Origin: Linum tenue
Taxonomy: Eukaryota > Streptophyta > Magnoliopsida > Malpighiales > Linaceae
NCBI GenBank assembly: GCA_946122785.1
Contig: CAMGYJ010000010.1
Location: forward strand, 53,258,162 to 53,322,161
Length of the DNA: 64,000 nucleotides
Reading direction: 5' to 3'
This document shows, one piece after another, positions 1 to 12,337 of the stretch (positions within the stretch are counted from its first letter, which is position 1; each line of letters starts with the position of its first letter). The notes beneath the pieces were generated by a model that saw nothing but the letters and a program-made list of their open reading frames with translations, was not told where the DNA came from and made no database searches. The position numbers were made by a program, and so were the translations under genes.

Positions 1-1619
1 CGACAATCCAGTCTATCGATTCCCTTTCGAAAGCTTCAGAGATACTGCATTTGAAGACGTACCACCTATGCGTTCTAATCATACCCATCTAGCAGGTAAA
101 TATATTTACAATTTATGTATTATTGTAATCCTATTTTTAAATAGATATATTTAATTATTCAACCTAATCGAATTATATCTATGTCAATTTCTTTATAAAC
201 AGATCTTACGGGTCGTTTACTTTCCATTACCACGGCACGACACCATCCATATCACATTAAAACTTTCAAACTCGTGAAAGAAAATACCAGGTTTTTTTAC
301 TATCACATTAATGTTATATATTTACTTTGATTGTTAATTTCTATTAGATTTTTGTCATTCGGTTTCAATTGTAGGAACAGGAGATTCCCCATCTTTTATA
401 CTGATACACAATATTATAGCATTTGTCAAGATGCATTAATGAAAGAGCATAATGGACCAGTTATATGTACAATTACCGGTATTTTTGTTGGCAAGACACG
501 TACTCCAGGTATTCACGTTCTTATTGATATTTACACTCTTAACATCTTTTATTGTATGATATTTACTTAATTTAAGTACGTTTGACTTTATTGTGTAACA
601 TATAATCGATATTTTGTTACGTGCATTTGTTGTTCCAAAAAATGTAGGGGTCTATATGTTGAAGAGCACATTAGGAAGTCGCATAATATTTGCCACATAT
701 ACTCACAAATACAGGAACGTATTTGATAGGTGAGCTATATGGTCAATTTTCCGTACGTGCTCACGGTTATTGCTAATATATGTTTAAAAATTGTATATCT
801 TGTAGGTTTTCTACCGTTCACATGCCAATACAACTGAATCCAAAATCACAACCGTCGGCTATTAAATATCTTCGTGGTCCATTACCGGAACGAATCATAC
901 TGAGAGATTTGCTTGCGGAATTTCGGTCTGAAAAACCGCAATATGGGGTTAGATGTGTATTTGTTTTTTGTATTGAAGTTTAAATAAGTGTAAATGAGTG
1001 TACATTAAGTGTACATGTTGGAGGTTACTTTAATCACGTTCCCCTTAAACTTAACCATGGTTCATCATATCTTTGCCACTTTTTTGATATGGTATACATG
1101 TGCATGACATGTTGCACTTGTTAAGTATTATGGCATATTATGTCTAGACATAGTGTAAACAATAATTAAGGTTGAATGTTTCATTTTTTTAACAGGAACC
1201 TTACTGGTGTTTGATAGAAGTTGAGAATTTCAATACAGATCATGAAGTTTTCTCAATATATCCTGAATGGTAGGTATATGTTCACTTATTCAATTCATTG
1301 CTTATTGTAAAAGGAATATCAATGCTTCTCGTTGTTTCCTCGATTTCTTACTAGCTATTTGAGTGTGATCGCCTGTGGGGATGGAATGACTTCCTGCGAT
1401 TTGATGTTCCGTCAATGGCCCGTGACTACCTTGCTAAAAACTCCATTAACGGAGTTCAAAAATCTTACAGTTGGTGACAGGCATCGTCTAATGAAGTTAG
1501 CAAACGGTCAAGTATTCACTGCAGAGGTGGAAATAGTTGTACCTGGATCACCTCTCTCTGGTTTTATCAATGTTACCTGCTTATTGCATCCATTGGCATA
1601 TGCTTTGCCTGATATGTAA
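1..1619 (+). CDS. RPA1-like OB-fold protein, 3' part (5' end outside window)
   Basis: Short exons with GT/AG borders can be read at about 2-95, 202-290, 375-510, 647-729, 807-947, 1196-1270 and 1352-1619 (TAA). They encode an OB-fold segment (DLTGRLLSIT, NGPVICTITGIFVG), then a linker, then a C-terminal segment (YLSVIACGDGMTSCDL) that resembles the RPA1 C-terminal domain without its zinc ribbon. The NGPVI block is almost the same as NGPVIATMTSM in the minus-strand RPA-like gene at 47-48.8 kb, so the two are paralogues. RPA large-subunit relatives bind single-stranded DNA, and plant Helitrons often carry such genes. The exons look open, but the 5' half is missing. Whether it is an active gene or a transposon passenger cannot be told; exon borders are approximate. 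Confidence 0.6.
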
Positions 1620-1989
1620 TAAAGTTGTCAATGAATGTTGTTTTTTTTTGTTGTTGTAAACAATCCGGTTCATTAATAATGAGCATTTCAAGTGCTATTA
1701 CTCGAATTTGTTGGAGTGCATTTTTTAAATATTTTGTATGTTTTGTTAATAATTTATTGTGTTTCTATCTAATGTTAATGCAAAATAGTTTGTACTTTGC
1801 ATATATGTATTTATATGTAGTTGCTTCTTAATTATTATAATTATTTGTTGTGTTTATTTATTAATATTATGATATTAATTAAAAATTTTACGTTGTTGTT
1901 TGTCAAATCTGTAACTAATTATAATTTTCATATGATAACTTGGAGTCACTCACGCATTATCTGCAGCGGAGCGCGGGCTTAGTTGCTAG
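1..1989 (+). mobile_element. Possible Helitron 3' portion carrying the RPA-like gene
   Basis: About 370 bp after the RPA-like stop there is a CTAG at 1986-1989 followed by T, preceded at 1963-1980 by GCAGCGGAGCGCGGGCTT. Nearly the same GC-rich block followed by CTAGT occurs (reverse complement) at 40,544-40,570 next to another RPA-like gene, and a variant occurs at 4206-4236. Helitrons end in CTRR after a GC-rich hairpin and insert between A and T. Here the hairpin is poor and the 5' end is outside the window, so the call rests on family resemblance. Confidence 0.4.
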
Positions 1990-3143
1990 TTATTAGTTAG
2001 TATAATTAAATGGCGAGTATACTTAAGGGGTCCAGTACCCTGTTGGCTTGTGTACCATAAGTTCTATACACCCCTTTTTCCCTCCCCGTTTTCTTCCCCT
2101 TGGACGATCTCTTTGGACTTTGGCGGCTGGCCAACCCTTTTCATGTTGATGTTTTCCCAAGAACTCACTGTTCTGCCGCCCAACCCCTCTCCGCACCTAC
2201 GTCAAGTCGTCAACCCTATTTGCGAGCTCACACTAAGATTTATGGCCCCCTTTTATTCCCCATAAACTGTTCTTTCCCCCTATCTTCCCCACGAGAATTT
2301 TCTGGCGATTGGCCAAGTTGGCGAGTCACCATGCCTAGCCATCCTGTTTCTTCCCTCCGACGATTCATTGGAGATTGGCCAAGTTGGATCCTCTCGCCGG
2401 ATTTTCTACAGCCGCTACTCCTCCCATCTTCTAATTGGAGATTTCACCATAAATCCCCTGCAAATAACTTTGGACTAGCCGCCAATCCTCCCAGATCATT
2501 GTCCACTCTGTTTTCCTCCGATAGACTCTTGGCCTCATGATCTCCCTGCGAATGAAAAAATGTCACATGTTCATCTCTATTGGCCTCATGATCTCCTTTT
2601 ATCATTTGTTTGATTTGTTAAAATCCATCATATACCTAACCACATTCTTATAGGTCCCACTCATTTCAATTATTTCGTCAAGCTTGGTATGTTTGGGTGT
2701 TAGTAAGAAGCATGTATAACTTAAAATTCACATAGTGGATAAAATGTATGATGTTACTATGTTTGTGATAAGGATCATGTAATTACATAATAATTAGGTA
2801 GTGTGCTTCAAAGAAGATTCATTGTCAAAATTAAAAAAAAAATTATGAATAAGTCATTATTTTATCAGTCTACTATAATCCATATAGGAAACTATATGTG
2901 AAATTGTGAGTTACTCAATTCGAACATCGCACTATTTCAAAATACTTTTTGAAATTTCAAGGATTGAACCATTATTATGATTTGATAACAATATTTATCG
3001 TGGAAGATAAAGTTTCATTTATTCTTCATCATAAAATTATTTTCTTGCCTCTTCATAAGATTAGGGAATATCACGCTCAATTATCATACATTCAATTACT
3101 CCATCCAAAATCATGTAGTATAATTGGAAATCCAACTATCTAC
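1990..3143. other. Intergenic, no recognised gene
   Basis: A C/T-rich stretch at about 2044-2540 is open in two frames and contains the phrase GATTGGCCAAGTTGG twice (near 2307 and 2372), but no protein family is recognisable. The rest (2550-3143) is AT-rich and shows nothing. Confidence 0.5.
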
Positions 3144-3151
3144 TTCGAAAT

Positions 3152-4035
3152 TAGGGCTGTCAGTCGGTCGGTTTCGGTTTAACCGAAACCGACTTTTCGG
3201 TTTTCGGTTAAACCGAGCACCCTCTAGCACTACCGACGCGTTTCACACGATCACCGCCTAACCGACCGGTCGGTTATCGGTTATAACCGCGGTTAGCCGA
3301 ATTAAATACAAAAAAGTTTTAAAAAAAAAGAAATAGAAGAAAAGTCGGTCCACCACACATTTTCAGACCCACCTTATCTTCTTCTTCTTCTCTCCTCACC
3401 CAAAATGAGGAAAAGAACCACCGAGAAGTCTTTTCTTCTCCCCTCTCTCTTCTTTGCCTCTGCTAACCGCCTAAGCCTAACCCTCCATCTCCAAGACCCT
3501 TCTTCTCTCCTCTCTCACTTTTCTTTTCCTTCTGCTCGGGGACGGCGACGACGGATGGACAGGAAAGAGGAAGGATGGAGGCGGCTGCGCGAGGCGACGC
3601 GATGAGGACGAGATCTGGGCGCGGCGGCTGCATGAGGCGACGCGGCGAGGAAGGGATCTGGACGGGTGCGACGCGACGAGGAAGGATCTGCATGGCGGCG
3701 AGGAACGGAGGAAGGCGGCGGCCGTGAGGCGACAAGGAAGGGAGCTGGGCGGCGGCCGTGACTCGTGAGGGTGAAGGTTTGATGAGGGGATTATAGGGTT
3801 TCAGTTTGGGGTTATGGGTTTTATGTCATTTTTTTTGCAGGTAGGGCAATATATGAGGGTTTTCGGTTTGGTTCGGTTTTTTTGGATAACCGCGGTTAAT
3901 AATGGTCAGTTTCTCGGTTATCCGAAGCTTTTGTATTCTCCTCCGTCCACCGACCGAAGTAATTTTAGTCTCGGTTTTCGGCTTCGGATGTAACCGACGG
4001 TTATCCGCTAACCGGAAACCGAACTGCCAGCCCTA
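3152..4035. mobile_element. Non-autonomous hAT-type DNA transposon (884 bp)
   Basis: The element starts TAGGGCTGTCAG and ends with the inverted form CTGCCAGCCCTA. It is flanked on both sides by the same 8 bp, TTCGAAAT, at 3144-3151 and 4036-4043. An 8-bp target duplication with TAGGG-type ends is the hAT hallmark. Subterminal regions are dense in CGGTT/AACCG motifs on both strands, as expected for transposase-binding repeats. The interior has a CT-rich tract and a GC-rich, GGCGACG-like region (3540-3760) with short open frames in both directions, but no transposase. It is mobilisable only in trans. Confidence 0.88.
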
Positions 4036-4205
4036 TTCGAAATCATATACAAGTGCATGAAGGCTAAAGAGATTAAACAATTGGTTATGGTCCTATTCGC
4101 ACCCGATTCAAGTTAATACATGATTCATTTTCGACCACAAACGACATTCACCTTGATTTAAAATTATTATTTTTCACTCCTAATTGGTAGGTTTATTTTT
4201 GAGTA

Positions 4206-4235
4206 CCCGCTACAGAGCGCGGACCAATTTTCTAG
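4206..4235 (+). other. Helitron-like 3' terminus (hairpin + CTAG|T)
   Basis: CCGC and GCGG arms at 4207-4222 form a short GC-rich hairpin (with TACAGAGC between), followed by 9-10 bp and then CTAG at 4232-4235 and a T. It resembles the candidate terminus at 1986 and the one at 40,544. The matching TC 5' end was not found. The hAT element at 3152-4035 would lie inside any such Helitron. Confidence 0.4.
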
Positions 4236-4526
4236 TAATTGAATAAAAAGCACACAGGCACTTTCTATATATAAAAAAATAATTCTCTATTTTTTGTCAC
4301 CTCCAGCATTAGTCACGAGCAAAGGGACACGAGGAATAACTAAGAAAATGATCCAAAGTAACAAAATCCACATTTCAAGAAACTGAAATTAAACCCATCA
4401 ATGACCATCCATACACCAAAATCCCACTTATTCCAATTCACGAAAACAAAAAACCCATCTCACCAACACAAAATAAAACAGTCAATGCCTTATCGAGATC
4501 ACCCTTTACATCACTCGGTACTACCA

Positions 4527-6740
4527 TCACTCGAGTTTGTGCATCTGCACTGGATGCACCGGACTTCTCGACGACGAGAACGTGACTGGACCGCCGGAGG
4601 GACCAGCGAGGATCTTCCGTGGTGGAGACGAGCTCCATGGAGAGCTCGACGGTTCTGGCCTCCGCGGCGAGCTCGATCCGGAGTCCGTACTCCGTGGGGA
4701 GCTCGTCCCGGATTCCAACAACAACGGCCTCCCCGTCCCCATGAGGGAGGTCCTCCTCGCCCCGTGGGAGGCGAGGAGTTGCCGGAGCGTCCAGTTCAGG
4801 ACGCCCGGCGCGAAGTACCTGTAGATGAGGAAGATGTCGTACCAGCTCGGGCACTTCACGTAGTGGTCCCCGCGGCAGGCCCCTGACACGATCCTCTTCG
4901 CGTAGTCCTCCAACGGGCTGCCACTCCCATTCACCTGAATCAGAGAAAGTTTTGATCAATAGACTTGTAGTGTTGGTAGTGGTGGAGATGTGAAAAAATG
5001 TGCATTTCTTGAGGTTCAAGGATTTTTAGTACTTCTCTTTCTTCTCTCCGCTGCATCTCCGCGCCTTCCTCGAGCATGAACTTGCCCCCAGTCACCTCGC
5101 TTGCACCGATCCAACCGTGTGTGGCGATTGTGATCCCGATCTCGTCGTTCAGTTCAAACCTCAGCGTGTCGTAGAAGTTTATGAGTGCAGCTTTAGCAGC
5201 CTAGCAAAATGAAAAAATTATGCCATCAACACATGAAATTATCTGGTAATTGGACCCATCTAAATGTATCACATCCCAGTAGTAATACGTAGCGAACTCG
5301 ATAGTCGAACTAGTCACACTAAGTGTTTATGGTCTCGCCTATCTTAGCTTCATCAGTCTCGGTTATGTCCCCGATAGGGGCTGTCACAGCAAAAAACAAC
5401 AATGCTAATGGTAATGGCGGTCACTTATCAGCGACGAGTCGAGTTTATTGTCTGATGTGATACATAGGCGAGTTTAGTGACCACATTAGTGTTTAACCCC
5501 TTGATCTACATCCTAGGAACAAGAATGCAGATTACTCACCCCGTATAAGCTCATCCTTGGAAGAGGCAGCCAGGTCTCAACTGCGGCATTAACCACGATT
5601 CGCCCATTGGTCTCATGGAGATGGGGAAGAGCAACATAAGTTGGATAGACATTGCCCCAAAAGTTTATGTCCTGCAAAAAGAAACAACGTGGAAAGCAAT
5701 ACCAAATTCGAGATTACCAAAAAGTTCCAAGAATCAGTAAGTAATTAACTAGACTGATTACGGCCCAAGTTGACTACCAGCAAGTGCGGGAACACCGAGT
5801 TGTCCACAACTTCTTCTAAGTAGAATGTGTGCCCCAAGCTCACCGTGTTCACCAAATGATCCACTGGAAAAGAAGGCAACCAATAATGAGAATGATGGAC
5901 TCGGGATCGACTAAGCTCTGTATCTAGCTAACCGATTCATTTCAAATACTTACGGCGACCATAGTAGCTCACGACTTGGTTGATGAATCTCCTGCACTCA
6001 TCTTCCTTCACCACGTCCGCTCCCACGATCATGACATGCTTCGCGCCCAAAACTCTAGCCCTCTCGCTGATCCCACGAAGCCTATTCTCTCTCCGCGCAA
6101 CCAGTACAAGATTCACTCTCCTTTTCGCATACTCGTAAGCGATTTGCTACATTGTTCGAAATCGAGCAACACGGGGAAATGACATTATGTTCTCAAAGAG
6201 GGGTAAAAATGAAAATTCTCCACCGGCGATCATGACTCGTTCCTGTAGTAAAATCCATGCCAACGGCAACCATTTCTCATCCAATTTGTGCAAAAATTCC
6301 CCTCCATTTTATACAATTAAGGACCGATTTCAACGATTAACCCTTAATCACATCCAATCCTGCCTTAATTCAACTGCCAAGTACTCAAAAATGCAGGGGA
6401 AGCTCTGTTTTTTTTTCAATACTAATCTTCCTTACAAATCAGACCAACACTAAGCACCCAAAATCACTCTCATGCAATCAAACTGGCGAACAGATTCAGC
6501 TATAATTAAAACGAATTCAATGCAAAAAAAAAAAAGTGGTCTTGTTACCTCCCCGATGCCAGAAGAAGCGCCGGTGACAATCACAACTTTGTCCTCCATG
6601 TCCTCACCGTGGAAGCTCTTGTAGAGCCACTCGCAGGTGTTGATGAAGTACAGCGCCGGCCAGGCGCAAGCCATCACCACGAGGCTCGCCGGCGGGACAA
6701 AGAGATTCATCACCGAGTTTACCAAATCCATCATCACCAT
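4527..6740 (-). CDS. HSD: 11-beta-hydroxysteroid dehydrogenase-like / steroleosin-type SDR (6 exons, 392 aa)
   Basis: Exons (- strand): 6740-6549, 6146-5954, 5863-5778, 5671-5540, 5200-5033, 4934-4527; all junctions are GT-AG and phases agree. The protein starts with a hydrophobic anchor (about residues 13-35) with prolines as in oil-body steroleosins, then the NAD(P) motif TGASSGIG (56-63), ARRENRL, the LVNTVSLG block and the active-site Y200-x3-K204 (YGAAK). The C-terminal third (PSWYDIF, FAPGVLNW, SHGARRTSL) is typical of plant HSDs, followed by a Ser/Pro-rich tail. Members reduce or oxidise hydroxysteroid-like substrates at ER or oil-body membranes. Odd point: the position 13 residues before Tyr200, normally the catalytic Ser, reads Ala (NAAVETW, residue 187). 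Start chosen as the first ATG giving the full anchor; an alternative Met lies 3 codons downstream. Confidence 0.93.
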
Positions 6741-7150
6741 TTTTTTTACTTGAAACTAAGAGATGGGTTCTTTCTTTGCTCTGTTTTTTGGCAGAGGGAT
6801 GGGGAAGGGAAGAAGGGAAGTGGATAGAGATGATGATCAGAAGTGAAGAGGGAGAGAGAGAGAGAGAGAGAGAGAAGGAAGGGACAGATGGGAGAGTATG
6901 AAGAACAAAATTGCATGCAGAGGAAAGAACTGGCAGTCCACGTGTTGCGATGACTGGAAGGGAAGAAGCAAAAAACAGAGGCTCTTTTTGGGGTTTTGGA
7001 GGATGGGTATTGGTTTCTGGTTTATCTTTAGTGACGACATGGTGGTTTTTGGTTTCTACTTTTCTAGTGAGGATAAAGTAGAAGAACACTTGTTTTCCAT
7101 GTTTAATAGCAAAAATATTATAAGAAGTATACAAATAATAGCACACTAAA
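6741..7150 (-). promoter_or_regulatory. Upstream region/5' UTR of the HSD gene with GA/CT microsatellite
   Basis: Immediately upstream of the HSD start codon (minus-strand sense) lies a CT-rich tract including an uninterrupted GA/CT repeat at about 6850-6875. Such tracts are common in plant 5' UTRs and core promoters. No TATA box is assigned with confidence. Confidence 0.4.
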
Positions 7151-9225
7151 TCATGATTTTATATAATTATGCATGGTAAGTTGAAATCAATCAGTTAATT
7201 AATGATTGTTTTCTCTTCTTCAAGATGTTGGAGCTCTGTCTTGACCTGGGCAATTCGTACTTTGCGGATAGCTTCATTGGCTTGGAACGAGGTCACTTCA
7301 CTCGATATAGTTCTTTCTTTTGCCAACTCTTCCTAAACGAATTACGAATGCCATTTGTAATTGTAAATGAGTGAGCTCGGATCATTCTCTGACTCAATTA
7401 ACGAGATAAATTTTTGTATTAACTCTGTAATTAGTTGCTTGTCGATGAACATGAGGGTGCCTCCATGGTTTATCAAAATCCAAATCAAACGACGCTTAGC
7501 CCAATAATAATTTCTTTTTTAGGGATAAGTTCTTATGATTTCTTCCCACAAAATAAGGGCATTGGTCAAGATACCCATCATGCCAATGTAAGATTGAGAG
7601 AGAGCACACGACAAGAGATATTGCACAAGGCAATTTGTCTACAACCACAAAAATCTGCAGTTTAGACAACTTTTCATATTCAATCACTTCTGTCTTCAAA
7701 AATAGCCACGTTTTCCCGATTATGTCCTATGCACCAAATTGATGAATGGTGTAGCGGTGGAGCTCTGTATAGTTTACAACTATTTTCAATTTTTTATTTA
7801 TTTATTGTTATAATGCGTATACGTATAGAAAATATTTAGAAGTGATAGGATGGGGCTATTAACCCCACTTCAAATATTGATTCCGTCATTACAATGGTCG
7901 ATAGGTGGTCCATAATTAAGTGAAGAATCTAATGGGAATATTAACTACCAATCTAACCCTTTGAGCTTGGCTTATTTTTGCGGTATGAACCATCTGACGA
8001 GACGATTTGGGTTACACATCTGTTCGGGCATATCGAAGATCGTTTCTGTATAGACTGATAGATTGTAAGAATTGAACTCGCAAGCGCGCTGCCAATCTCG
8101 TGCTTATCTCTTGAGATATTAATTAGCATGCATTTATTTGGATCGACCTCTTTCTGGACAACTATATATTATTTGTAAGATAAATCTACTCAATGTCCTT
8201 CACTTTTGGCCATATATTATAATTATATATCGATTATTGATGTCAAGCTACGTAATATACCATGGTAATATATACAAATTAAATAGGGTTTGTTTAGTTT
8301 GCGTTTGATTAAGACCATGACAATGAATTTATTGAAGATTCTCTCACACGGTATGTATATAATGAATGTTAATTGATTTTTAGCGAAATTAAGAGATTCC
8401 TTTGTTTTTGGAAGAAAAGCTACACCAATCATTCTCTATATGTGTGTCATATACGATCATTGTTAATTAGTAAAATGTGTGATGTTATTACATCGCAGAA
8501 TCACTCATACAACACGTATAAGTTGGGAGTTCAGGCTTTTATATATCTCTCCATTTGATTCTTTCACATTTGTTTTTGTTTTCACGATTTCTGCATCATT
8601 CAATACTTAATAAGAGAATAAATTGCTAACGAGGCTGGTGAGTAATTCAGAAGCGATAAATTTTTTTTTTAATGTAGCATGTGAATAATCAAATTGTGCT
8701 TATAAACACGCTGTCAGCTCTGCCAAAAATCGAACGTAACACTTAACCCCGATATTAAAAATGAACAAAAATAACCCATAAAAAAAATTCAAAAGTAGGG
8801 GATCTTATGAAACCCTCCAAAGTCCAATCAAGCCAATTTACAAGAGCCACCCAAAATACAAAACGAAAAACCACAAAAAATGAAATAAAAACACAAATAC
8901 TGAAAAATGAAATACAGAAACAAAAACACAAAAAAAAACCCCCTCTTCCCCCATATAAGCAAACAAAGCCCATTCCTTCCTTCTTTCTTCTGCCCTCCCA
9001 AACACAGTTTTTCCCTCTTCCAAAATTTTGGAAGAGAGAAATACAGGGCCTTTCATAAACAGAAAACAATAATCCAACAAAAAAAAAGAGAAATAAACCC
9101 CTCAAAAATTCATTAGAAAAAAAAAACCCAACAAAGCTTTCTTCTTCCTTTCTCTCTTTCCCTTCATTTTTTTTTTCTTCGCCGGTAGAGAGGATTGGAA
9201 GAAGAAGAAGAAGAAGAAAGAAGAA
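7151..9225. other. Intergenic region upstream of the DUF506 gene
   Basis: AT-rich, no recognisable coding exon or transposon ends. The last 100 bp (about 9135-9225) are CT-rich, then GAAGAA-rich, and probably form the 5' UTR of the DUF506 gene. A pyrimidine-rich and A-rich stretch at 8760-9130 gives several overlapping short open frames that are composition artefacts. Confidence 0.5.
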
Positions 9226-12030
9226 ATGGGTCGTCTTCAGATTAAGCTAATGAAGCCTGCAGTGGAGGAAGAAGGAATCCTGAAGCCTCTTGATCATCGT
9301 CATCATCAACAACATAATGATAGAGCTAATCTGGATATTAATGATTTCCAGAACGATTATTACAATCATTATTACAACGATGAGAATGATGGCGGTGGTG
9401 GTGGTGGTTGCAAAAGTTTGTCCCTCTCTCAAGCTGTTGCTGCCTGTTGTGGTGGGGCCGGAGATTGGGATGCCGCCGCCGCCGGCGATGATGATCGGTC
9501 GCCGGAGGAGGATGACGATGAGGCCATCGACAGAGTCATGTTTTGGGAATCCCAGGAGGCCTTGCTTCAGGTATGTTTTTTCTTTTCCCCCCAACATAGA
9601 ACTAAGTTTTTCTTCTGTCTCTCTTTTTTCTTCTTGAGATGGATGCATCGATCTCAGCTTTCATTCATAGTTCGTAAACGATTGATAGAATATGCGAGTA
9701 AAATTCTTGATTGTTTGTTTGATTAAGGTGTCTGCAAAAAAAATTGACACGAAACGATTGATTTTAGGTATCGTCTGGAATGAAATCAATGTTTCAAAAT
9801 ATCCCATCATTTTCCCTTTTCTAATTCATAATTATTTTCTAATTTGCAACAATCACCTAGAATTTGAAAATTATACCGAATTTTGGTATTATGGTGTTGA
9901 CTTAGCTTCGATTTTTTTTTGCCTTATACGTTTTGATTTTAGCACTACTAATTAGTAATAAGAAATGGGCAATTTAGCTTCGCTCTTTTCCTTAATTTGA
10001 ATTAGCTAAGAGTATTAACGGCAATAATTGAAGTAAAATCTTCCCCATTAAAAAGTGAAACACTCGAAATAATTATTTCTGATTCTAAAAGGGAATATAT
10101 TTAAAAAAATATTCGGTTTTTTTAAGGAAGTATGTTCTCGATATTTAATTTTGATATCAATGTTAGGAAAGCTATGTTTTTGTCCCATTGTTTTTTTTTT
10201 TTTTAATATCGAGGACCTAATTTTTTGTGACCACAATGAGCTGCCATGGTAGGAGTTCAAGGGCCACTCGAAGTTAGATTCCCGTACATTGCTAAAAAAG
10301 CATTGAATACTTGATCCCATCAACCGATGAAAGAGGTTTTGCGACTTAAAATGAACTTATAAGTTATAACGATACTAACTTTGATTAGCGTCGAAAAATG
10401 GTTTGAATCAATATATGATATTCTTAAACATATCTTCAAGGTTGGCCAAAAGTATAATTAACAAAGATGGAGTATTTTTTTTCTAGGTAGGGATACCCTT
10501 TAATCAAAATTTGCTGTATGCCAGAGGGTTCATACAGATTTCTTTGCGTCGTTTTCTTCCCTATTTGCTGTCGTTTTGTAGTGTGGAGTTGGTGTGGTTG
10601 GAAATTTTCTGCCTCCAACTTGGAAGCTTAATTTGATTAGAGAGAGAGAGACAGCTAACCGGCTGCTAAATGTGCTAATGGTGGGCACTTTTGAAAGTGA
10701 AAGTGCATTATGTCATGTCTCTAATTTTAATAATTACACTTTCTTTACGATTATTAAACAAGATTAAATATCAACAAAATCCCTTTCACCACCTAATCTT
10801 ATCCCTTGACATCTTTGTTGTCATTTTTGCTTTCTCTATGCTGTCATGCTGACCGCCTTTTACAATATCTAAAATGAATTTGGTTAGTATTTTCTTGTGT
10901 TTTATTAAAGTTGCGGTTGTTAGTTTGATTTACCCTTTGATTTATTTATGATGAAGGAACAAAATCTTTACATAACGGTATAAGGATTTTAATTATGTCT
11001 GGCGATAATTTGAAACTAATTTTTGAAGCCAAATTAACTTTTCCCCCAATTTGATTCATAATCTATGTCGTTATGAAGAGTAGTCCATGAGAGTCACTAA
11101 TTAGAGTCTGAACTTTAAAATTTTCAATGCTCGCATCAATTTATCGAATACTCGTATGATGGAAGACAAATTTCTAAGACCCTGAATTTCAAAACAAGAA
11201 CACATATATAAGATTTACATACTAATTGTGGTTTCGGTTATGTTGTATTTTTTTTTTCTAACAGGAGGTTTTGGAACGCCATAGCTCAGCAAGTCTGAAG
11301 CTGAGGCAAGAAGTTGGGCGGATAATAGGGTTAGCAAAGAAGACCGACTTCTGCAGCTGCATGAACATCACTACCAAGACGACAAAGAGCACCCAAGAAG
11401 GCTGCACCAGTTGCTTGCGGAACAAGGTAGTCGACATGCTTCTCGAAAGAGGTTTCAATGCCACTCTCTGCACATCACAGTGGAAGAACACCAAGAAGTT
11501 TCCCGGAGGTACCTTTTTCTCGCATCCGAACCTAAGTTTTCTCTTTGACATTCATTCACGAACCAAATGGGCTCAATAACTCGAGCTGTTATGCAAGGTC
11601 TATATATAGATCTTAACCACTTACTTACACGTGGCCAGGCAAACACGAGTACGTGGAGCTTATGGCGAGCACGAGTGCGAGGAAGAAGAGGATACCCTAC
11701 GTGGTGGAGCTGGAGTTCAAGGCTCAGTTCGAGATCGCGAAGCCCTGTGGGGAGTACCGACGGATGGTGTCCCTGTTGCCGGAGTACTACATCGGGAAAG
11801 CAGACTACCTGAATGCCATCGTACGCATCCTCTGTGAGGCGGCCAAGACATCAATGAAGGAGCAGAAGATCCACATGGGGCCATGGAGGAAGAGGAGCTT
11901 CATGCAGATGAAATGGTCGAGTTCTTCCCAGAAGACGATCTCTCAGCAGCTGGAGGATGCTCTGGTCAGCAAGAAGCTGAATTCGACGATTCAGCATTCG
12001 TCTGCTGTTCCTGCTGTTGAGGTCATATAG
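9226..12030 (+). CDS. DUF506 (PDDEXK-like) family protein (3 exons, 326 aa)
   Basis: Exons 9226-9570, 11265-11508 and 11639-12030, joined GT-AG with matching phases; intron 1 is long (1.7 kb). Residues 1-100 are low complexity: His/Asn-rich, an Asp/Tyr-rich run, a Gly tract and an acidic tract. The DUF506 core begins with the acidic IDRVMFWESQEALLQ block, continues through a Cys-rich part (FCSC, GCTSCLRNKVVDML, LCTSQWK), then HEYVELMA, YVVELEFKAQFEIA, LPEYYIGKADYL and the C-terminal PWRK. These match the plant DUF506 family, of which Arabidopsis RXR proteins are root-hair growth repressors; biochemical activity is not established. It is convergent with the ABHD11-like gene, stop codons about 308 bp apart. 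Confidence 0.92.
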
Positions 12031-12337
12031 AAGGATATATGATATGAACAGAGGAAGGAAGCTTTGGGGGTTCTTTTTCAATTTTTGGTTGGAAGAGGTA
12101 TGGGGAGAGCACAACAAATTTTGTACGTCAGGAGACAAAAGATCTTTGCTTTTGAGCACAAATATTACACATAAATAAAAATATTTTTTTTATATATAGA
12201 GTCGAAACGAGTTCAATAGATATGGAGTCTAATTGCCACTAAACTTTGAGTTCACTAGCGAAATCGTACGTATCTAACTGATACTGTACACGTTACTGGT
12301 ATGTTTCGGGCAAAATCTGAGCGGAGCAAAGAGCTTG

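Noticed and set aside
2100..2540. 146-codon plus-strand open frame
   Set aside because: Overlaps another open frame in the same C/T-rich stretch; Pro/Ser-rich with no domain, no splice context and no homology recognised.
4401..4886. 161-codon plus-strand open frame opposite the last HSD exon
   Set aside because: Arg/Pro-rich antisense shadow of a GC-rich exon.
8755..9116. Cluster of overlapping Phe-rich or Lys-rich open frames
   Set aside because: Caused by A-rich and pyrimidine-rich tracts upstream of the DUF506 gene.
9247..9648. 133-codon minus-strand open frame opposite DUF506 exon 1
   Set aside because: Mirror of the His/Asn/Asp-rich low-complexity coding region; the plus-strand exon has the splice donor and family motifs.
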